DNA of 64,000 nucleotides from Xestospongia muta (GCA_963693285.1 OY848921.1:8197229-8261228), one strand, 5' to 3'. Numbered from the stretch's first letter, positions 36,675-53,190 are shown. Program-made: numbers and translations. Notes: generated from the letters alone by a model not told the origin.

Positions 36675-38824
36675 TCATATTTTTGAGCCAGAAGTGGTAC
36701 TAGTAGTTTCAGTGAAAGTAGCAGAAGTGGAAGACGGAGATGTGGTGACCGGCATTCGTAACTTGTGCAGTTGTGGCATGGGTGGAGTTGTGAGAGATTT
36801 CGGCATAACTTGTTTTAAAGCTTGCGGATTAGATTGCTTTAATGGAGGTACTCCTGGTAATTGGGTCACTGAGAGAGAAACAGCTGGCTGTTTATGCAAC
36901 TCAATTGGCTTCAATTTTGGCATGCTAGCCTAACAAAATGAACATAATAGTTTTACATACAGATATATATTATTATATATATACATGTACTGTACATGTC
37001 ATCTTACTGATGTCATTACATGTTACTGGTAATCTTACCGGTTGCGAAGTAGCAATTAGAGGTGCTGGTCCTGATGGATTTGATGGGCGGAGTTTAGGTG
37101 GAATGTTTCGATTGCCAACAAGGACTTGAAATGTTGGTAGGCGTGGCATTCCCATAGGCTGTACATACACTGCAGAAGATCTCCTGTGACTTCCCCCCTC
37201 CATTGGTAAAGAGATTGGTGGGCGTGGTCTTATAGTTTGAGGTTGAATCTTGAAATGTTGCGGTATGGCTTCATGGATTGCTGTTGTCATTGGTAAGGAT
37301 GTCACTAGGGGTTTGGGTTGAATAGGGCTGGCCTGGGATATGAGAGGATGTGACAATGGAGGAAAGTGAGGTTTAGGGGGAGTTAACGAGGCGGGACGGG
37401 TCACAGGGGGAGAGGGTGTTGATGTTACTATTGGTAATACTGCAGGTTTAGGTCCTTGTTCAGGTCTGAGAGAAAGATTAAAGATTTAATTCTAGAAAGG
37501 TCATTTCAAATACCTGTGATTTAAAAACTCATCGGCTACCTTCATACTATAAGATAAAAAAAATGTTTATAAATTCATAGTATTAAATAACTCACGGTGA
37601 TTTTTCTAAACTTGTTTGAGGTGGAAGAGAAGGAGGGGGAGGAGTCAGAACATCTGTTCTACCAGACAATAGAGTTATAACATCTGATTGGACAGATTTG
37701 GCAAGCTTTTTAACCTCTAGTACAATCTAATAGAAGAACAAAAGTGCCATTTTCACTTAATTTATCACAAATGTATAAAATACAGTCTAATTTAGATATC
37801 ACTGAGTACTGTCCTAGGATCAGGAATATAATTATATAATTATATTAATTATAGTAATTATAATAATTAAATTGTATTTATATAGATTATAATTCTGATA
37901 TTAAGTAACATGCTAACCTTTTCAACATCAGATGGCATGTCAATGCTTCTTTTATGTCGTAAAACATTCACAGAGTGCTATTAAAACAACAGGTTACATT
38001 AACTAAGGATAAAGTTGTCATACCGTTGATTTTGTAGCATTGTCCCGCCTTAGTCTTTGCTGTGTTATAAAGGCTCTCAATGATAATAAATCCGGATGAG
38101 GCCCTTCTGAATACAAGTCCATTATGGCTCTTCGAGCATGGCACTGTCTCCTCAGGTACCTGTTTAAAAAAAAAAGGCATAGCAAATCAAATATTTAGGA
38201 AAAAAAAGCGCCCAACGTGGGGCTCGAACCCACGACCCTGGGATTAAGAGTCCCATGCTCTACCGACTGAGCTAGCCGGGCTGACTTAAACGAAGCTTGA
38301 AAAAATGCAATCTTATTTGGACGTGATTACCTCCTCATTGCATCACTATGAAACTTCTTTCTGTTGTAAAAGAGTCTATTTTGAACACACACAACATCAG
38401 TCTCTGGTTCCAAACACAAAGGGGGCTATTTAAAATAGACATTAATACTTATATAAATCTTTATGAGTAAAAATACTAACTTGTGTAGCCATTAATATTT
38501 TACTTTCAATCTGTAGTTTCTCTTCCTATTGGAATCAAATATTGATAATTTTTAACGTTATTTATAATGATATAACACTGCAAAATTGATACCATTTGAT
38601 CACAGTTAACACACATACCCTACTACAGCCAGTCTTGTTTGTTAGCTCATTTACTAATGCCAGATGTGTCTAAATAAAGTTGGAAAATTAAATTATAACA
38701 TCTACAAATATAATATATTCATAGCATATTATATATGGTCAACAGATAAAATCTTTATAAATTCCCTTGTTGGCAGGTTAATATAATACATATAGGTCTC
38801 TGAACCATTATATATATGTGTATG

Positions 38825-38870
<46 letters not shown>

Positions 38871-39971
38871 AAATTACAACTAACTTCAGCTGTAGGTTTA
38901 AGAAGAACGAGATTAGAGTCATACATTGGTAATCCTTCTCGTTGAAGGAGATGTGGTCCACGATAATTTCTCACTTCACAAATAACACAACCACTGTACA
39001 TATGACAGAACTAAAAGAGCATTAAATAGAGTTATCCTTTAATGCTTTACGTACGTGAGTTTTGCCTAAAATCTCCAATACAACAGGTGGGATCTAATAA
39101 ATTTAACAGTACATCATGAACATATGAACATATGAATATTACATACAAACATTTGGAAACTAATGTTTTAAACATGTACTATAATCATGTATTGTTCAGT
39201 TAGTATAGAAATAAATAAAGTGAAAATACTTACCTCTCCAGCATCAAGATAAGAGAAAATGTCATCGTTCTTTAAAATAAAATTAATTCTGTAACGATAA
39301 TTTTTAAAAATTACTTACTTCATAAGATAGAAAAATTTCTTGCTGTTCACCTATTGAAAAGATATAGTATAGGAATGAGTCTCTGTTAACATGGAATGGG
39401 TTTGAGTCTTACCATTACCAGTATTAGGACATAACATTAAGGAGTATCCATCTTCATCAGAGTATAAACTAATAATAAACGTCACCTTAGCATTCTCTGG
39501 AGGTAGCTTTTGAAGAAGATTAGAAGTGCTTCGAAATCTCTATGAGAGAAACATTTATAAATAAATCCATCAATTAATAAATCAGACAAATGGACTTATA
39601 AAATCAAACTATTGATTAATACATCATACTTTATCAGAACAGACTTGACTGTGATTAATATAGCTATTGTAGAGGTTATCAAAGAGATTCTGAGATCTAA
39701 AAGGTTACGTAATACTACATGATAGGTAGCCACACCCACTCACTCAGCTCTCTTTTGTGCTTTATCTTTTGGAGTGTATTTTTCCACAATTTTCTAATAA
39801 AATTGAAATTCAATAATTATCATCTTTTTATTGAAATCTAGACATGAGATTTCGAAGTTTACAAAGACAACTATGTTTTTTAAAAGTTAATCTTCTTGTT
39901 CTAGATAGTAATACAATATTTCGTACCCAAATTCTTTCAGAATCGCAGTCCAATTTAGGTTCCTGCTGCAT
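36675..39971 (-). CDS. SUPT20H: SAGA-complex subunit SPT20 homologue
   Basis: SPT20/p38IP is a structural subunit of the SAGA histone-acetyltransferase coactivator. Blocks in order: MQQEPKLDCDSERIW, AELSQNLFDNLYNSYI, VTFIISLYSDEDGYSLMLCP, FLSYENDDIFSYLDAGEIPP, YSGCVICEVRNYR, SNLVLLKPTAE, KLQIESKILMATQPPLCLEP and VCVQNRLFYNRKKFHSDAMR. This is the SPT20 signature region (DGYSLML, YLDAEELPP-like, GCVIAEIRDYR-like). From about 37680 to the end the protein is a Pro/Ser/Thr/Gln-rich disordered tail, stop 36675-36677. A tRNA-Lys lies in the intron near 38.2 kb on the same strand. A (CA)n/(TA)n tract sits near 38820-38870. It diverges from SPPL3 (99 bp between ATGs). Confidence 0.9.
38209..38281 (-). 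tRNA. tRNA-Lys (anticodon CTT)
   Basis: A 73-nt cloverleaf on the minus strand. The acceptor stem GCCCGGC pairs with GTTGGGC. The D arm is GCTCAGTCGGTAGAGC, the anticodon loop has CTT, and the T arm is GTGGGTTCGAGCCCCAC. Discriminator is G and no CCA is encoded. A run of T (A7 on + at 38201-38207) follows directly as pol III terminator. Internal A and B boxes are intact. It lies in a SUPT20H intron, in the host's orientation. Confidence 0.97.
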
Positions 39972-40070
39972 TGTTGTTGAAGATGTAAAACTCCACCTCC
40001 TACCACGCCCAAAGTAAATTTACGCGATTATTATTATTAATTTTGAACTAATAAATTTTTAGTTACTATA

Positions 40071-41771
40071 ATGTCTTCTATCATTGCTGATTTTTTGATG
40101 GAACTTCTCTCTCGTTTCTTTCTCTTTTTAATCAGTTTATTAGTGATTACTCATGCTTCACGTAGAGTAGTTCAGCAAGAAAAAGACACCTCCAATCAGA
40201 AACTAGACAGTAAGTTATGATGTCATCATAACATTACCCTAACCCTATAATAAAGACAATTTAATTAATTTATGACTCTTTTTTTCTAGCTGTTCAGACA
40301 TTAACATGGTATCATGTGATAATGTTTCCAATAGTTGGTTCGATAATGCTTCTTATTCTATTCTATTTCTTTGAACATATTCAATTTATTTTCAGCCTCT
40401 TCTCAATTTGTAAGTATATGAGATAAACCAGTTTGACTGGTTTGTTATACAAGTTTGATTATTTGCCTATACAGGTATGTCTGCAGTTACTATATATGGA
40501 TTTTTGTATCCAATAATACAAGATTGTACTGGATCTCAGCAGTAAGACCATTATACCATTATACTACCATTAATTGATGTATTCTCCCAATGCCATCCAT
40601 TGTCCGTGAGACATCAATTATTGTACCTCTTATCCCACTCAAATTACCATGCTAACTAATGTCTCAAACAGTAATAGGCCTGCCCACTTGTTAATTTCAT
40701 TAGGTCTCACTGTGGTACTAGACCAGTCCCGTGTTGTCATGTGATCTCCATGGATTGGAACAACTTCTTAGCATGTGGTACTGCTCTATTGATGACCTCA
40801 CTTTGGGTCATTACTGGTCATTGGCTGATGTTAGATAGTTAGTTACTGAACTGTGTACTTATATTATGCCTGTTTTGTAGTACTTGGTGTTGCCATAGCA
40901 ACATTTATGATTGAATTTGTACGTCTACCGAATCTCAAATTAGCAGCTTTTTTTCTCTCTCTACTTCTTCTCTATGATGTGTTTTGGGTAAATAAAGGAG
41001 ACAAGGAAGACCAGTATGTATTCTTCTCTCTCTCTAGGTATTTCTATCTTCCTCAATCTTCAAAGCTAATGTGATGGTTGAAGTAGCAATTAAGAAAGCC
41101 AGGAACCCAGTGGCTGTTGTAGCCAATCAACTCAACATGCCCGAAGTCGCTCAAGCCCAGCCACCTCTACCTCTTCCTGGGAAACTCATGATACCAAGGT
41201 TTGTCCACCTCCCAGGGATCTGGTAATCCTTGTAAGGTTGTCTACTAATATTGAAATACCAAAGTATAGTGTATAAATTATTTTTTCCTTATAGCTCTTA
41301 TACTGAGGATGATTATTCAATGCTAGGTTTAGGAGATGTTGTAAGTCACTTAGAGTATTACTACATACAATAATGTCTTGACATAGATATTGCCTGGGTT
41401 GCTTCTTTGTCTTGCAATGAGGTTTGATCATTTGGGTCAATTGAGTATTGGGACAAAGCCTATAGGAACCACCAAATATCGACTATTCTGTCAAAAATGG
41501 AGTTATTTCTTTGTCTCTATCACTGGTTATGGAATAGGTATGTTTCAGCAATAGATGGACTGAAACCTGGTCTCAGTTTTTGAGATTGAGGATATGCACA
41601 CACAGAGGAGTCAGTATTATCTTTTTTATTGTGATAGGTTTATTAACAGCTGCTGCAGCAGTGGAAATATCACACTATCCCCAACCAGCCCTATTATATC
41701 TTGTGCCTGGTGTGCTAATACCTTTGATGACAAAGTCTCTCATACAAGTGAGAACTGATGACTAGTATGTT

Positions 41772-41819
<48 letters not shown>

Positions 41820-41923
41820 CCTTATTTCTATAGGGTCATTTTAGATTGTTATGGCATGGTCCATTCAATGATCCTGTTGACTCCACCCCTCCATCAAATA
41901 CAACTAATATAATGTCAGTATAA
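40071..41923 (+). CDS. SPPL3: Signal peptide peptidase-like 3
   Basis: This is an intramembrane aspartyl protease of the Golgi that sheds type II glycosyltransferases. It is polytopic: ELLSRFFLFLISLLVITHAS, YHVIMFPIVGSIMLLILFYF and further helices. The first catalytic Asp is in FFLSLLLLYDVFWV and the second in the GxGD motif SMLGLGDVILPG. The PAL motif is in QPALLYLVPG. A 70-residue loop between the two aspartates (ARNPVAVVANQLNMPEVAQA) is typical of SPPL3, which has no large glycosylated luminal N-domain. The exon after 41040 uses the acceptor in the CT-rich stretch, giving VFLSSIFKANVMVEVA. Stop is 41921-41923. Confidence 0.93.
41775..41812 (+). repeat. (CT)n tract upstream of SPPL3 3' splice site
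   Basis: About 18 CT units, a short (CA)n, then CTTATTTCTATAG ahead of the last exon. Confidence 0.95.
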
Positions 41924-42191
41924 AATTATGTTATCCTTATAACGAGCCTATAATTAATTATGGCTGGCCCTAATATTATTAATGCGTAATTATTTATTAT
42001 TAATTAAAACTATTATAGTCATTTTATTTATTCTTACGACTGACTTACATTTTCATTATACTTATTATATAACATTGATTGTTTTAAATTGTATCCTGTA
42101 TTTATACAAATTTTAATATAAATAATTAATATGACAGTCATGTGATTGTCATGTGACTTTTGTTAATTTGACAATTTAACACATGAGGAGT

Positions 42192-45139
42192 TCATACCTT
42201 GGGATAATATTTTGTGGGCGTGGTAAACTGCCGATAATTCCTTGTTATTCTAATAAGAGGTTTAATGTCACTCCAAACAAATTTGTTCCAATCTGTCATG
42301 TTCCGCCTCCTTCTCATAGCATAATCTCTTTTTGTCTCATATGCATTGAGCATGGCTGTCCATGCTGTAGTTGACTGGGAGTAAAAGGGAATGGTTTGAG
42401 GAGGTAGCCCCTTTGTTATTTGGTATAATGACATTGTTTTTGAGGAGGGGCAAGAAGGAAAAGACTGGATACTATGTTGTGGTAAAACAAATGGCAGAGA
42501 GGATGAAGTTGGTAGAGGTGAGTATGTACCACTTTTAATGGCCGAGAGACACTTCTCTTTACAACTAGATGAATGGATTACTTGCAATGGCACTGTAGCA
42601 GTTGTCAAATCACTCATGTGACTTGGATCTGCTGACATGTGACTTGTACTGATTGTCATGTGATTTGGAGGAGTTTGTCTTCGATTTTTAGGATCATTAG
42701 TCTTGATAGGGTCATTCTTTTGAACACTTTGACACTTGCGAGATAGTTCAAGTCTTATATTGTGTTTGTTACCCAGTCTCTGAGCTAAATCTTGGAGTAC
42801 TTGATCCTAAATATTAAAAGATGTACATGTGGATGTATAATTGTATATGTACACGTATTACCTCATTAATTTCTGTATATCTTAATAGACCTGTGTCAAC
42901 TAGTAACTTATACAGTCCTGCCCTGTAATGAGTATTAATTATCAGATTATATTTCTATTAATTTGTCAGTTAATTAATCAATCCATCCTTTCATACATCT
43001 GTTTATTTCTTTATCTATCTGTAATCCATCCATTTATACAAATTATATACTGTACTATTGCTAAAATTAATAGTCACCATTATTATAGCATTGTTGAATA
43101 TTAAATTCAATTAAATTCTTATATTAAAGATTGACTGACCTATTAGTGATACCAGTGAGTTGTTTTAAAGCTAAGAATGCTGCATTTCGTATCATTAGCT
43201 ACAATATATAACTAATCATAGCCAAATACATCACTAAATAGCTTACATTAGTACTGATCAATGATGGTAAAATGATCATCATTACAGGATCACTACTGTA
43301 ACCTATCTGTCCAATCAGTTTTAGGATATCAACTTTTAGTATATTTGAAGATGCTTCTCTATGTCTCTTTAATACGATGTCAAGTACTGTGCATCTGTGG
43401 TTCTCTGTGAGGTAGGTATTATCATTTAATGTAGCTATGACTCTGCTTATTTCTCCGAAGATTGGCGGAGTAATTGTCTCTAAGAGGTTTACTATAAAAT
43501 TAGAAGAATAAATTCACGATTATTTTTGTAACATTACTAGCCATGGCATTAATGCAGTCATTATTTTCTATGAGGTATCTAAAGTCCTGCCATATTCCAA
43601 TGCAAAATTAATACATATAGGTTCCAAAGTTTAAGGTTTAGGGTCTGGAGTTATTGATTTCATGGGGTCTTATGCTGTGACACTTACAGATACTGTGTAA
43701 TTTTTTATTAGTGATTTAATTATTGGGACTAATGTTCAATTTAATAATTAGTTACTTACATAGTGTTTGTATCACCCATTCCAGCATCTGTTCACTAGTC
43801 ACTAAATGTACAGGGATTGTTGATGAAGGAAACCAGTGACTTGTAATGATATTATTTAACATAGCCATAAGATCATCCTAATATTCGACATAAAGGTTAG
43901 TGCACAATATTGTCGCATTATGTACCATTGATTGTGAGCTATTGTCCCCTATTACTGGACTCTGATCCTTATTTGGTATGGAGACAATGGAAGGAGTTTT
44001 TGTTGGTGATATCGTGCTAATGCTCCTATCTAAATGAATTGATGTTGATGATGAAGTGTCTGTAAGGTTTGTTTTCAATGGAGGTAGAGTACCTTTGTCT
44101 AAAGAGTGAGAGGTTGGTATGGCTTTAGAGAGAGGAGATGAAAGTCTTGGATTTTGTATAGTAATGGTGGATTGTTTATTGGCTACAGTATCTGACAACT
44201 TTAATGTCAGTGCTTTAGGACTATGATGACTCAGAGATCTTGAGAGGGATTGTGAGGAAATAGGTTCTTGTGAAGATGGAAGAAAAGGGTCTGGTAATGA
44301 CAAGAAAAATATAATACTTAAGCACAAAGGAGTTATTATTACCAGTATTCAGGTTTGGTGACTTTTCATCGAGGCTAGAGTCAATTTTTTGAAAACTTGT
44401 TTTACTGGTTTGACCGGTATTGGTAGTACGTATTGATGGTAATGGTTTCTTTGATTTATGAGGCTCCAATGTTCTCTGGTAGTCTTTTTTGTTGCCAATA
44501 ATAATCTGTTCATCAATTGCACTTAATTTATCGTTGGATACCGATTCTCTCTCCTCATCAAAGTTTCCAGGCTTCAAACTGTCATTGGTCAAATTTTGTG
44601 TCTTGGAGAAGAAATTTTTTTCTTTGTTCATTTTACTTATTGAGTCATTTATTTGTAGTGGACCAGCTGTTTTACTCTTTGTTAGAGTCACACTGTTCAT
44701 AGTATTCTGAAGAAGCTGCATTGAAAAATGAGTATAACATATATACATTTGTATATATATAAACTAATTGAGTGGACAGTGGTCTATCACATTGTTTTGT
44801 TTCTGCATGATATGCTCATGTACCTGATCAACTGAGTTGTACCCTATTCTAGCTCTAACTACTGAATTAGGAACAAAACCTGCATTAAAAGCATACAAAT
44901 GAAATACAAATAATTCTACACTCAATTGTTACCATCAGGAGCTATAGGAAGGAATGATGAGTGATGCTTTTTAATTGGCTTTAGTGTGGCCTCAGGAAAA
45001 AGTTGGAAAAAGGAGGTGTCTGGTGTTAGAGGATTGTATCGAGAGGATTGATGATGTACCAGTTGATTCTGACCATGGATAATAATATCAGGAGGAGATT
45101 TAGTGAGTGGCAATATTGGTACCTAGATATGAAGAGTAG

Positions 45140-45209
<70 letters not shown>

Positions 45210-48200
45210 TTTTCATTTAAAAGCGCAGACAGAGTCTTACTTACATTTTTACTTCTATTTGTTGTGTGTTCTTGCAGTGTTAGTTGACATTGATAGCTCT
45301 GATCTTGACTATTAACCAATACAGAATTAAATGATACATTCTTTATAATATGAGTAGGCTGACGGACACTGGAAGAAACACTCTTGTCAATCTTGACATT
45401 TCTTTTGTGAGTATTAGTAACTTCAGAGAGATAGCGATCTTCAGCTGTTAACAATAACAGAGTATTAGTTCTAATGTTATCAGGAGCGGTATGAACCGAG
45501 TCATCAGTCAAAGATAATGCATTAATCTCTTGTAGTCTAGCATTGGGTAGCAATGGAAGAGTTGGTAATTTGTAATTACTGGAATCATACCTATAAGATA
45601 TGAAGTGTTAACAGAATTACTAAAATGAGCATTATACTCACAAAAATTGGAGCTCGGATTGAAAAGGTAATGGCCGTTCAGCAGCTGTTTCTTCAATAGT
45701 GTTTACTGTATTGTAATAGGTAGATGGTAAGTAATTTTGAGCTGGTATGGTGTATAAATGGTTCTGGAATCCTACAAGAAGATCATGTGTTTGTGTGAAA
45801 CAGACAGTGTCGATTTGTGATCCTAAGTTGATATTTGACACAAGTTGACAGTTAAGGTCCCAAACTTTGATCCATCCATCTTTACTGCAACTAACAAACA
45901 TTTTCAATTTGGAACAAGCTGCTAAAAAAGTGATTGTATCCCGATGAGAATCTTCCAATGTGTGAGTCATCGATGTGGGACAGATTAAATTGTTAAGATA
46001 AAATCTTAGAGGGGGTATTACCATATATGGTAATGAATAAATGAGTACTTGATGATCAATAGTAGCCACACATAGTTTACTGTCCAGTAATGTCATATGT
46101 ACTGGTTGTAATGGAGGACTTATACTCATTATTGTATGCACTAAAATTTGTCTTCCAGAATCCATTTTGATTTCAACAGCCCAAACTTGAATGAGGTGAT
46201 CGTTACCGTATGAAACAACAGTAATGACAGGGTTATCCCCTAAGGGACGGCTAGCTTGTGTTGAAACTAGATCCATGATTGGACCATCATGAGCTGGACA
46301 GGGTGGCCCTATCAGACAGTTTTTACTGTGTAGCACAGACAGAGCTCCAGATCTGTGACCTGCTAGAAGAAGTGGACCAATATCCGACTGCACCTGGAGA
46401 GATATAAAAAGTCTAACACTCAATCTTGATTACTCTTGTGTAAGTATATTCATATCCACTGGTACACAACAATTGGTGCCCAACTTTCTGTGATGCCCAA
46501 ATATGTCATAGAAACCATTTTTATGATGCTTAAAGGTGTTCAATACTGGCACTATTGGGTACCATAGAAATGATTTCTATGGTGCCCAATGGTATTTGAA
46601 CAAACATTTTAGGCACCATTGGCTACCATAGAAACCATTTCTATGATACCCAATGGTGTTTGAACAAACATTTTAGGCACCATTGGGCACCATAGAAACC
46701 ATTTTTATGGTACTAATGGTGCTTGAACTAACAATATAGGCACCATTGGGCACCATAGATATACTATTTCATTATTTGAAAGCTACATGTACACATGTAC
46801 CATACCATATCAATGCAAGTGACTTCTTGCAGAATGTTCGCTGGTGTCCAAAGTTCTTTTGGAGTACATGGATTTGTTGTAGTAACAAAAACTGAGATCT
46901 CTCCCGAATATAGCAAAGCATAAATCAGATTCTCTGAGCTATTATAGCGTACATCTTTAAGTAGCTAGGAATAAAGTTATTATTATTATATTATAATAAT
47001 TCTAATAGTTCTCACTGCTGTTGACATCATAGGAAAAATGATTGTTAACGATTGCCCTGTGATAGGAGAGAGCAAACGGACACCTCCATCGTCAGTTAAT
47101 ACTAGAGCTCGTTCTTTTCCTTTCAAATTATCTGTTTTAATTAAGATAACTTGAGAATTGAGTGTAGCAAGGAGTGATTCAATCTACATAAAAACTTAAT
47201 GCATTATTATCTGTTAAAATTGAGTTAACCTGATGAAATGATAACAGGACAACTTTTTGATCAGCAAAACAGACAAAGTCTCCAGTTGGAGTCAACATTG
47301 TTTTCATTATAGGTACATCAATATCATATCGATGACACTAGAGAGAACAAGTGTAAGATGTTGTATTATAATGTCAAGTTTACTTGTGTCAATGTTTGAA
47401 GATGCCACATTCGAATAGTTCCATCCAAAGAAGAGGAAATGAAATAAGGATATTCAGGATGAAGGATAAGAGATGTAGGCTCTTTCATATGACCTTGTAG
47501 TGAATAGATTTCAGTGTTGAGAATATAGCTGGATATCTGGGTTATTTGATAGTCTCGATTATGCAATATTGGCTACTCTGCTTACTTTGATGGTACCATC
47601 TTTTGCTGATGTAATAACATACTGACATGGAGTGTAGATGATAGCACTGTTAACAAAAGTGGAAGTGAAGATATGAATACCAATATTTGATTTACTTTGT
47701 GATTAAATCATTGTGTGGGTTAGGAATATAATACTGCTGTTCACGAGTCTATGAGAGTGAAATAATTTTTAGTGACATTAAATAAGTTAGTAATCTAAAT
47801 CAATTATAACATGTAGAATATGTATGAATGTTTTGTACCTCCATGTTGACAAGAAAAACTCCTCTTTGACAAGCAACACACAACAACGGAGACTGTTGAT
47901 TTAAATCGAGATATACTATCCACTAAAGAAGAGCAAATCTAGAAGATTTTGTTCATTTTTCATCTTACTTCATTGTCTTTTAAATGACATTGTAACGTTT
48001 GACTTGGAACCAGAGAGCCTACTAACTACAAATGAAACAAATTAATGAAACACACACAAGTTCTCTATGATAAATTACTTGATGTTTTAATTTCCAGCTT
48101 AGAAGAGAACCCATGCCACCGGTATACACCTCGTGTGTATTCTCATTGTAACAAAGACTATTAAGAGAATGGATTGTACATTTGTTATGCAATAATTTAA

Positions 48201-49237
48201 TGCATTTACCTTAGTATGGTTGATGAGACTGGTACTGTTTCTAGTAACTCAAAGTGTTTGTTGAACACACTGAGATGAAGATCATTGCAGAAGGCCACAT
48301 ATAACTATTACATTATAGTCAAAGTCATGACAGAAATACATAGTTATTCACTCAATAAGAAGCTATTATAATTCCTTATTATAATGGGTCAATCTAACAA
48401 TTCAATGGGTCAACATTTATAGTCTAGTTAATTCGTGTAATGTAATAATTTTATGCTATCATTGTGCAATACATTATTGTTTACATTATTTGGACTATAG
48501 ATATCACTTTAGGTAAGAAGGTGGTGTTGATAAGAATGCAGTAAAAGTGATTGAAGTGTTGATGATAACTTGCCATTTGATGCAACTCTCACCTTGAGGT
48601 CTCTTGCATAAAGGAACTTATTTATTGAGACTGGAACAACATACCTACAATAAAAAAATTATTAGCAATAACTAAACTCAAAAAGATTTAAACACTTGTT
48701 AACATAGTACTCTATCAGAGTACAAGTTTGCACTGATACAATGTACCCACTTCTTTAATGGTCTTTTCTTTTTTAGTGAGTGCTGCACTACAACATTCTC
48801 GACTCTTGAAGCATAATGCACAACAAGATCATCATCTTCTAAAGTGGGGGAGAAAGACACAGTACCACATTATAGTGACTACTAAATTATGACCAGACTA
48901 TTTTATCGTGATGTACCTGCATGGATGGCAGCTTTAATTAGATGATTAAACGTCAAACACTTCACAACCTATACAAACAACAAATACACTCTAGACTCAG
49001 TTTTATAATAATATTATATTTGCTGGTCTCATTCCCAACCCCAAGTTTGACACTGATTCAGTGGGGTAGGAATCTGGGAACGAGACTACCTTAAATAATA
49101 ACCACATTATGTTATTATACTTTAAACTACAATATGTACAGTCAGTTTATTCTTACCTTTAGCCCTCTCTGTACACTGATGACCGGTTCTTCTTGTAAAT
49201 CATCTTCATCATCAGCCATACTTTTAATTGTATTCAT
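42192..49237 (-). CDS. Large WD-repeat protein, WDR97/WDR87-like
   Basis: More than 15 exons. The N-terminus MNTIKSMADDEDDLQEEPVI precedes EDDDLVVHYASRVENVVVQH. A WD-repeat array follows (GHMKEPTSLILHPEYPYFIS with SSLDGTIRMWHLQ at about 47400-47500; LLLAGHRSGALSVLHSKNCL; SYGNDHLIQVWAVE; CSKDGWIKVWDLN at about 45850). A Ser/Thr/Lys-rich disordered region spans about 43.9-45.6 kb. A helical, armadillo-like part follows (RNAAFLALKQLTGIT, ILKLIGQIGYSSDPVMMIIL), then a basic tail with ETKRDYAMRRRRNMTDWNKF; stop 42192-42194. The general plan fits ciliary WDR97/WDR87 proteins, but I cannot assign orthology by eye and it could be two adjacent genes. An X-box-like site 12 bp before the ATG supports a ciliary role (inference). 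Confidence 0.62.
45133..45206 (-). repeat. Compound (TC)n(TG)n tract near a 3' splice site
   Basis: On the coding strand (TC)15 then (TG)16, followed by TAATCTACTCTTCATATCTAG, the acceptor of the exon beginning VPILPLTKSPPDIIIH. Confidence 0.9.
46480..46765. repeat. 62-bp minisatellite with internal palindrome
   Basis: Four to five copies of a unit containing GGGCACCATAGAAACC, ATTTCTATGGTGCCCA and TGTTTGAACAAACATTTTAG. The first two parts are near-inverted, so each unit can form a hairpin. It lies in an intron of the WD-repeat gene. Confidence 0.9.
49022..49090. mobile_element. Short foldback element, GTCTCATTCCCAG family
   Basis: Arms CTGGTCTCATTCCCAACCCC and inverse TGGGGTAGGAATCTGGGAAC then GAGACTA, in the first intron region of the WD-repeat gene. 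Confidence 0.6.
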
Positions 49238-50358
49238 GGAGTTTACGTGTAACTATGGTAACGCTAATATTCCCGTTTTAACCCTTTTCAATGTATATTG
49301 GAAACTTCATCGTTACTATTTTGTTTTTAATTCCATAAATTTTCCTATGAAATGACCAGTAAGAAAGTCACATAGATGGAATATCTATGATAGCTGAAAC
49401 GTTTAAACAAGAACCTTTACCATAAGAGGAGTTGCCTTCAGCTATTTCAGATGTCTGTACTATTAAATAGCCTGTGTCTTTTTCCTCTACAAAACTCCAT
49501 AGTGATGTCTATGCTTTTGTTACTATGGTAACAGCCAATACATTTTACCATAGATAATAGATAATGTTAGGATTATTAATATACTAGTTTATAATTATAT
49601 ACACATAATTATTATAATTAATGAAACAACAGCTTGTACATTTTTAGCTAATAAATTCAGTAGATTGTCATAACCAAAAACAATACATTTCCTAATTGTG
49701 TTCTTCAATTTTTTATGAAGTTAATTTTATTTGTGCTTGTTTAGTGTTTATTATTGGTTATGCCCAGAAATAATGCTAAACTCTATGAAAAATAACTAAA
49801 ATGATTCATTAATTTATATGTACATATACATGTGCTAATAAACAAGGACCATTATAATAATATCATTAAAGACTTAAAAACTATGGTAACCCCACGAAGA
49901 TTGATATTCCCATTTTAACCCTTTTTCAACGAAACAAAAGTTACGTATGACGCGTTGTTTGTGTTCGATATTTAATGTTATTAAGTTGTAAAATCCTAGA
50001 AATGACCACTAACAAAAGTCCCTATGACAGACTCTCTACGATAGCCGAAACGCTAACACAAGATCTGTTAATTGCCTCTAACTACTTCAGACGCTTGTCA
50101 AGTTGATTAGAATTGTAGCAGCACAGCATTTCCTACTGTATAAACTCATTATTACTAATTATTATTCATTACTAATTTTGGTATCATGTGATATAATAAA
50201 AATAATATTTAGCAGTCTGTCAGGTGAAAACGAAGCGTATCTTTGTAGTAAAATTTCATCTCTTCAGATCGTGCAGTAGCAGTAGTAGTTAGTCATAATA
50301 TTTGCTATACTAGCCTAAAACTAACTACAGAATCAACCTCCTTAATAATATTTCCACA
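49238..50358. other. Divergent intergenic region with repeated promoter copies
   Basis: No gene is seen. 49240-49470 and 49879-50110 are diverged copies of one segment, sharing TATTCCC(A/G)TTTTAACCC, then ATGACCA(C/G)TAA and GATAGC(C/T)GAAACG. The same segment recurs at 53599-53830. An exact X-box consensus lies at 49519-49532 (GTTACTATGGTAAC; its reverse complement fits). Confidence 0.7.
49249..49262. promoter_or_regulatory. X-box-like site upstream of WD-repeat gene
   Basis: GTAACTATGGTAAC is one mismatch from GTNRCC-N2-RGYAAC, 12 bp upstream of ATG 49237. Related copies occur at 53604-53617, before syntaxin B, and in partly lost form at about 49890. Confidence 0.5.
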
Positions 50359-52906
<2,548 letters not shown>

Positions 52907-53176
52907 ATCGAATACAAGAGCTATTTTATTATCTTAGTGACTGGGTTGTAACTATTGTGTGATCTCTGAGTTATCATCATAATTATACTAATGTATTAAC
53001 TTTGTGTGCTACTATGTAGGAATGATACCACTGTGATTCCCACCTACTTCTTTGTTCTCTTTATATTGACTTAATGTAAAAACATCTCTACTTTTAACGA
53101 ACTCACTTTAAATTGATTATAATTATTTTACAAGCTGTACAAGGAAATTTAATATTCGTGAATTGTTAGCTTACAT

Positions 53177-53190
53177 GTAACCATAGTAAC
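53177..53190. promoter_or_regulatory. Exact X-box consensus before MORN3 fragment
   Basis: GTAACCATAGTAAC is an exact X-box, 24 bp before the ATG of the broken MORN3 copy. The intact MORN3 has the same element with the last C changed to T. Confidence 0.5.

Noticed and set aside
38729..39001. Separate gene with Cys/Val/Ile-Tyr repeats
   Set aside because: It is a SUPT20H exon (SGCVICEVRNYR) followed by intronic (CA)n/(TA)n repeat.
40889..40902. Exact X-box match GTTGCCATAGCAAC in SPPL3
   Set aside because: It lies in coding sequence (VAIAT) and far from any start; best explained by chance.
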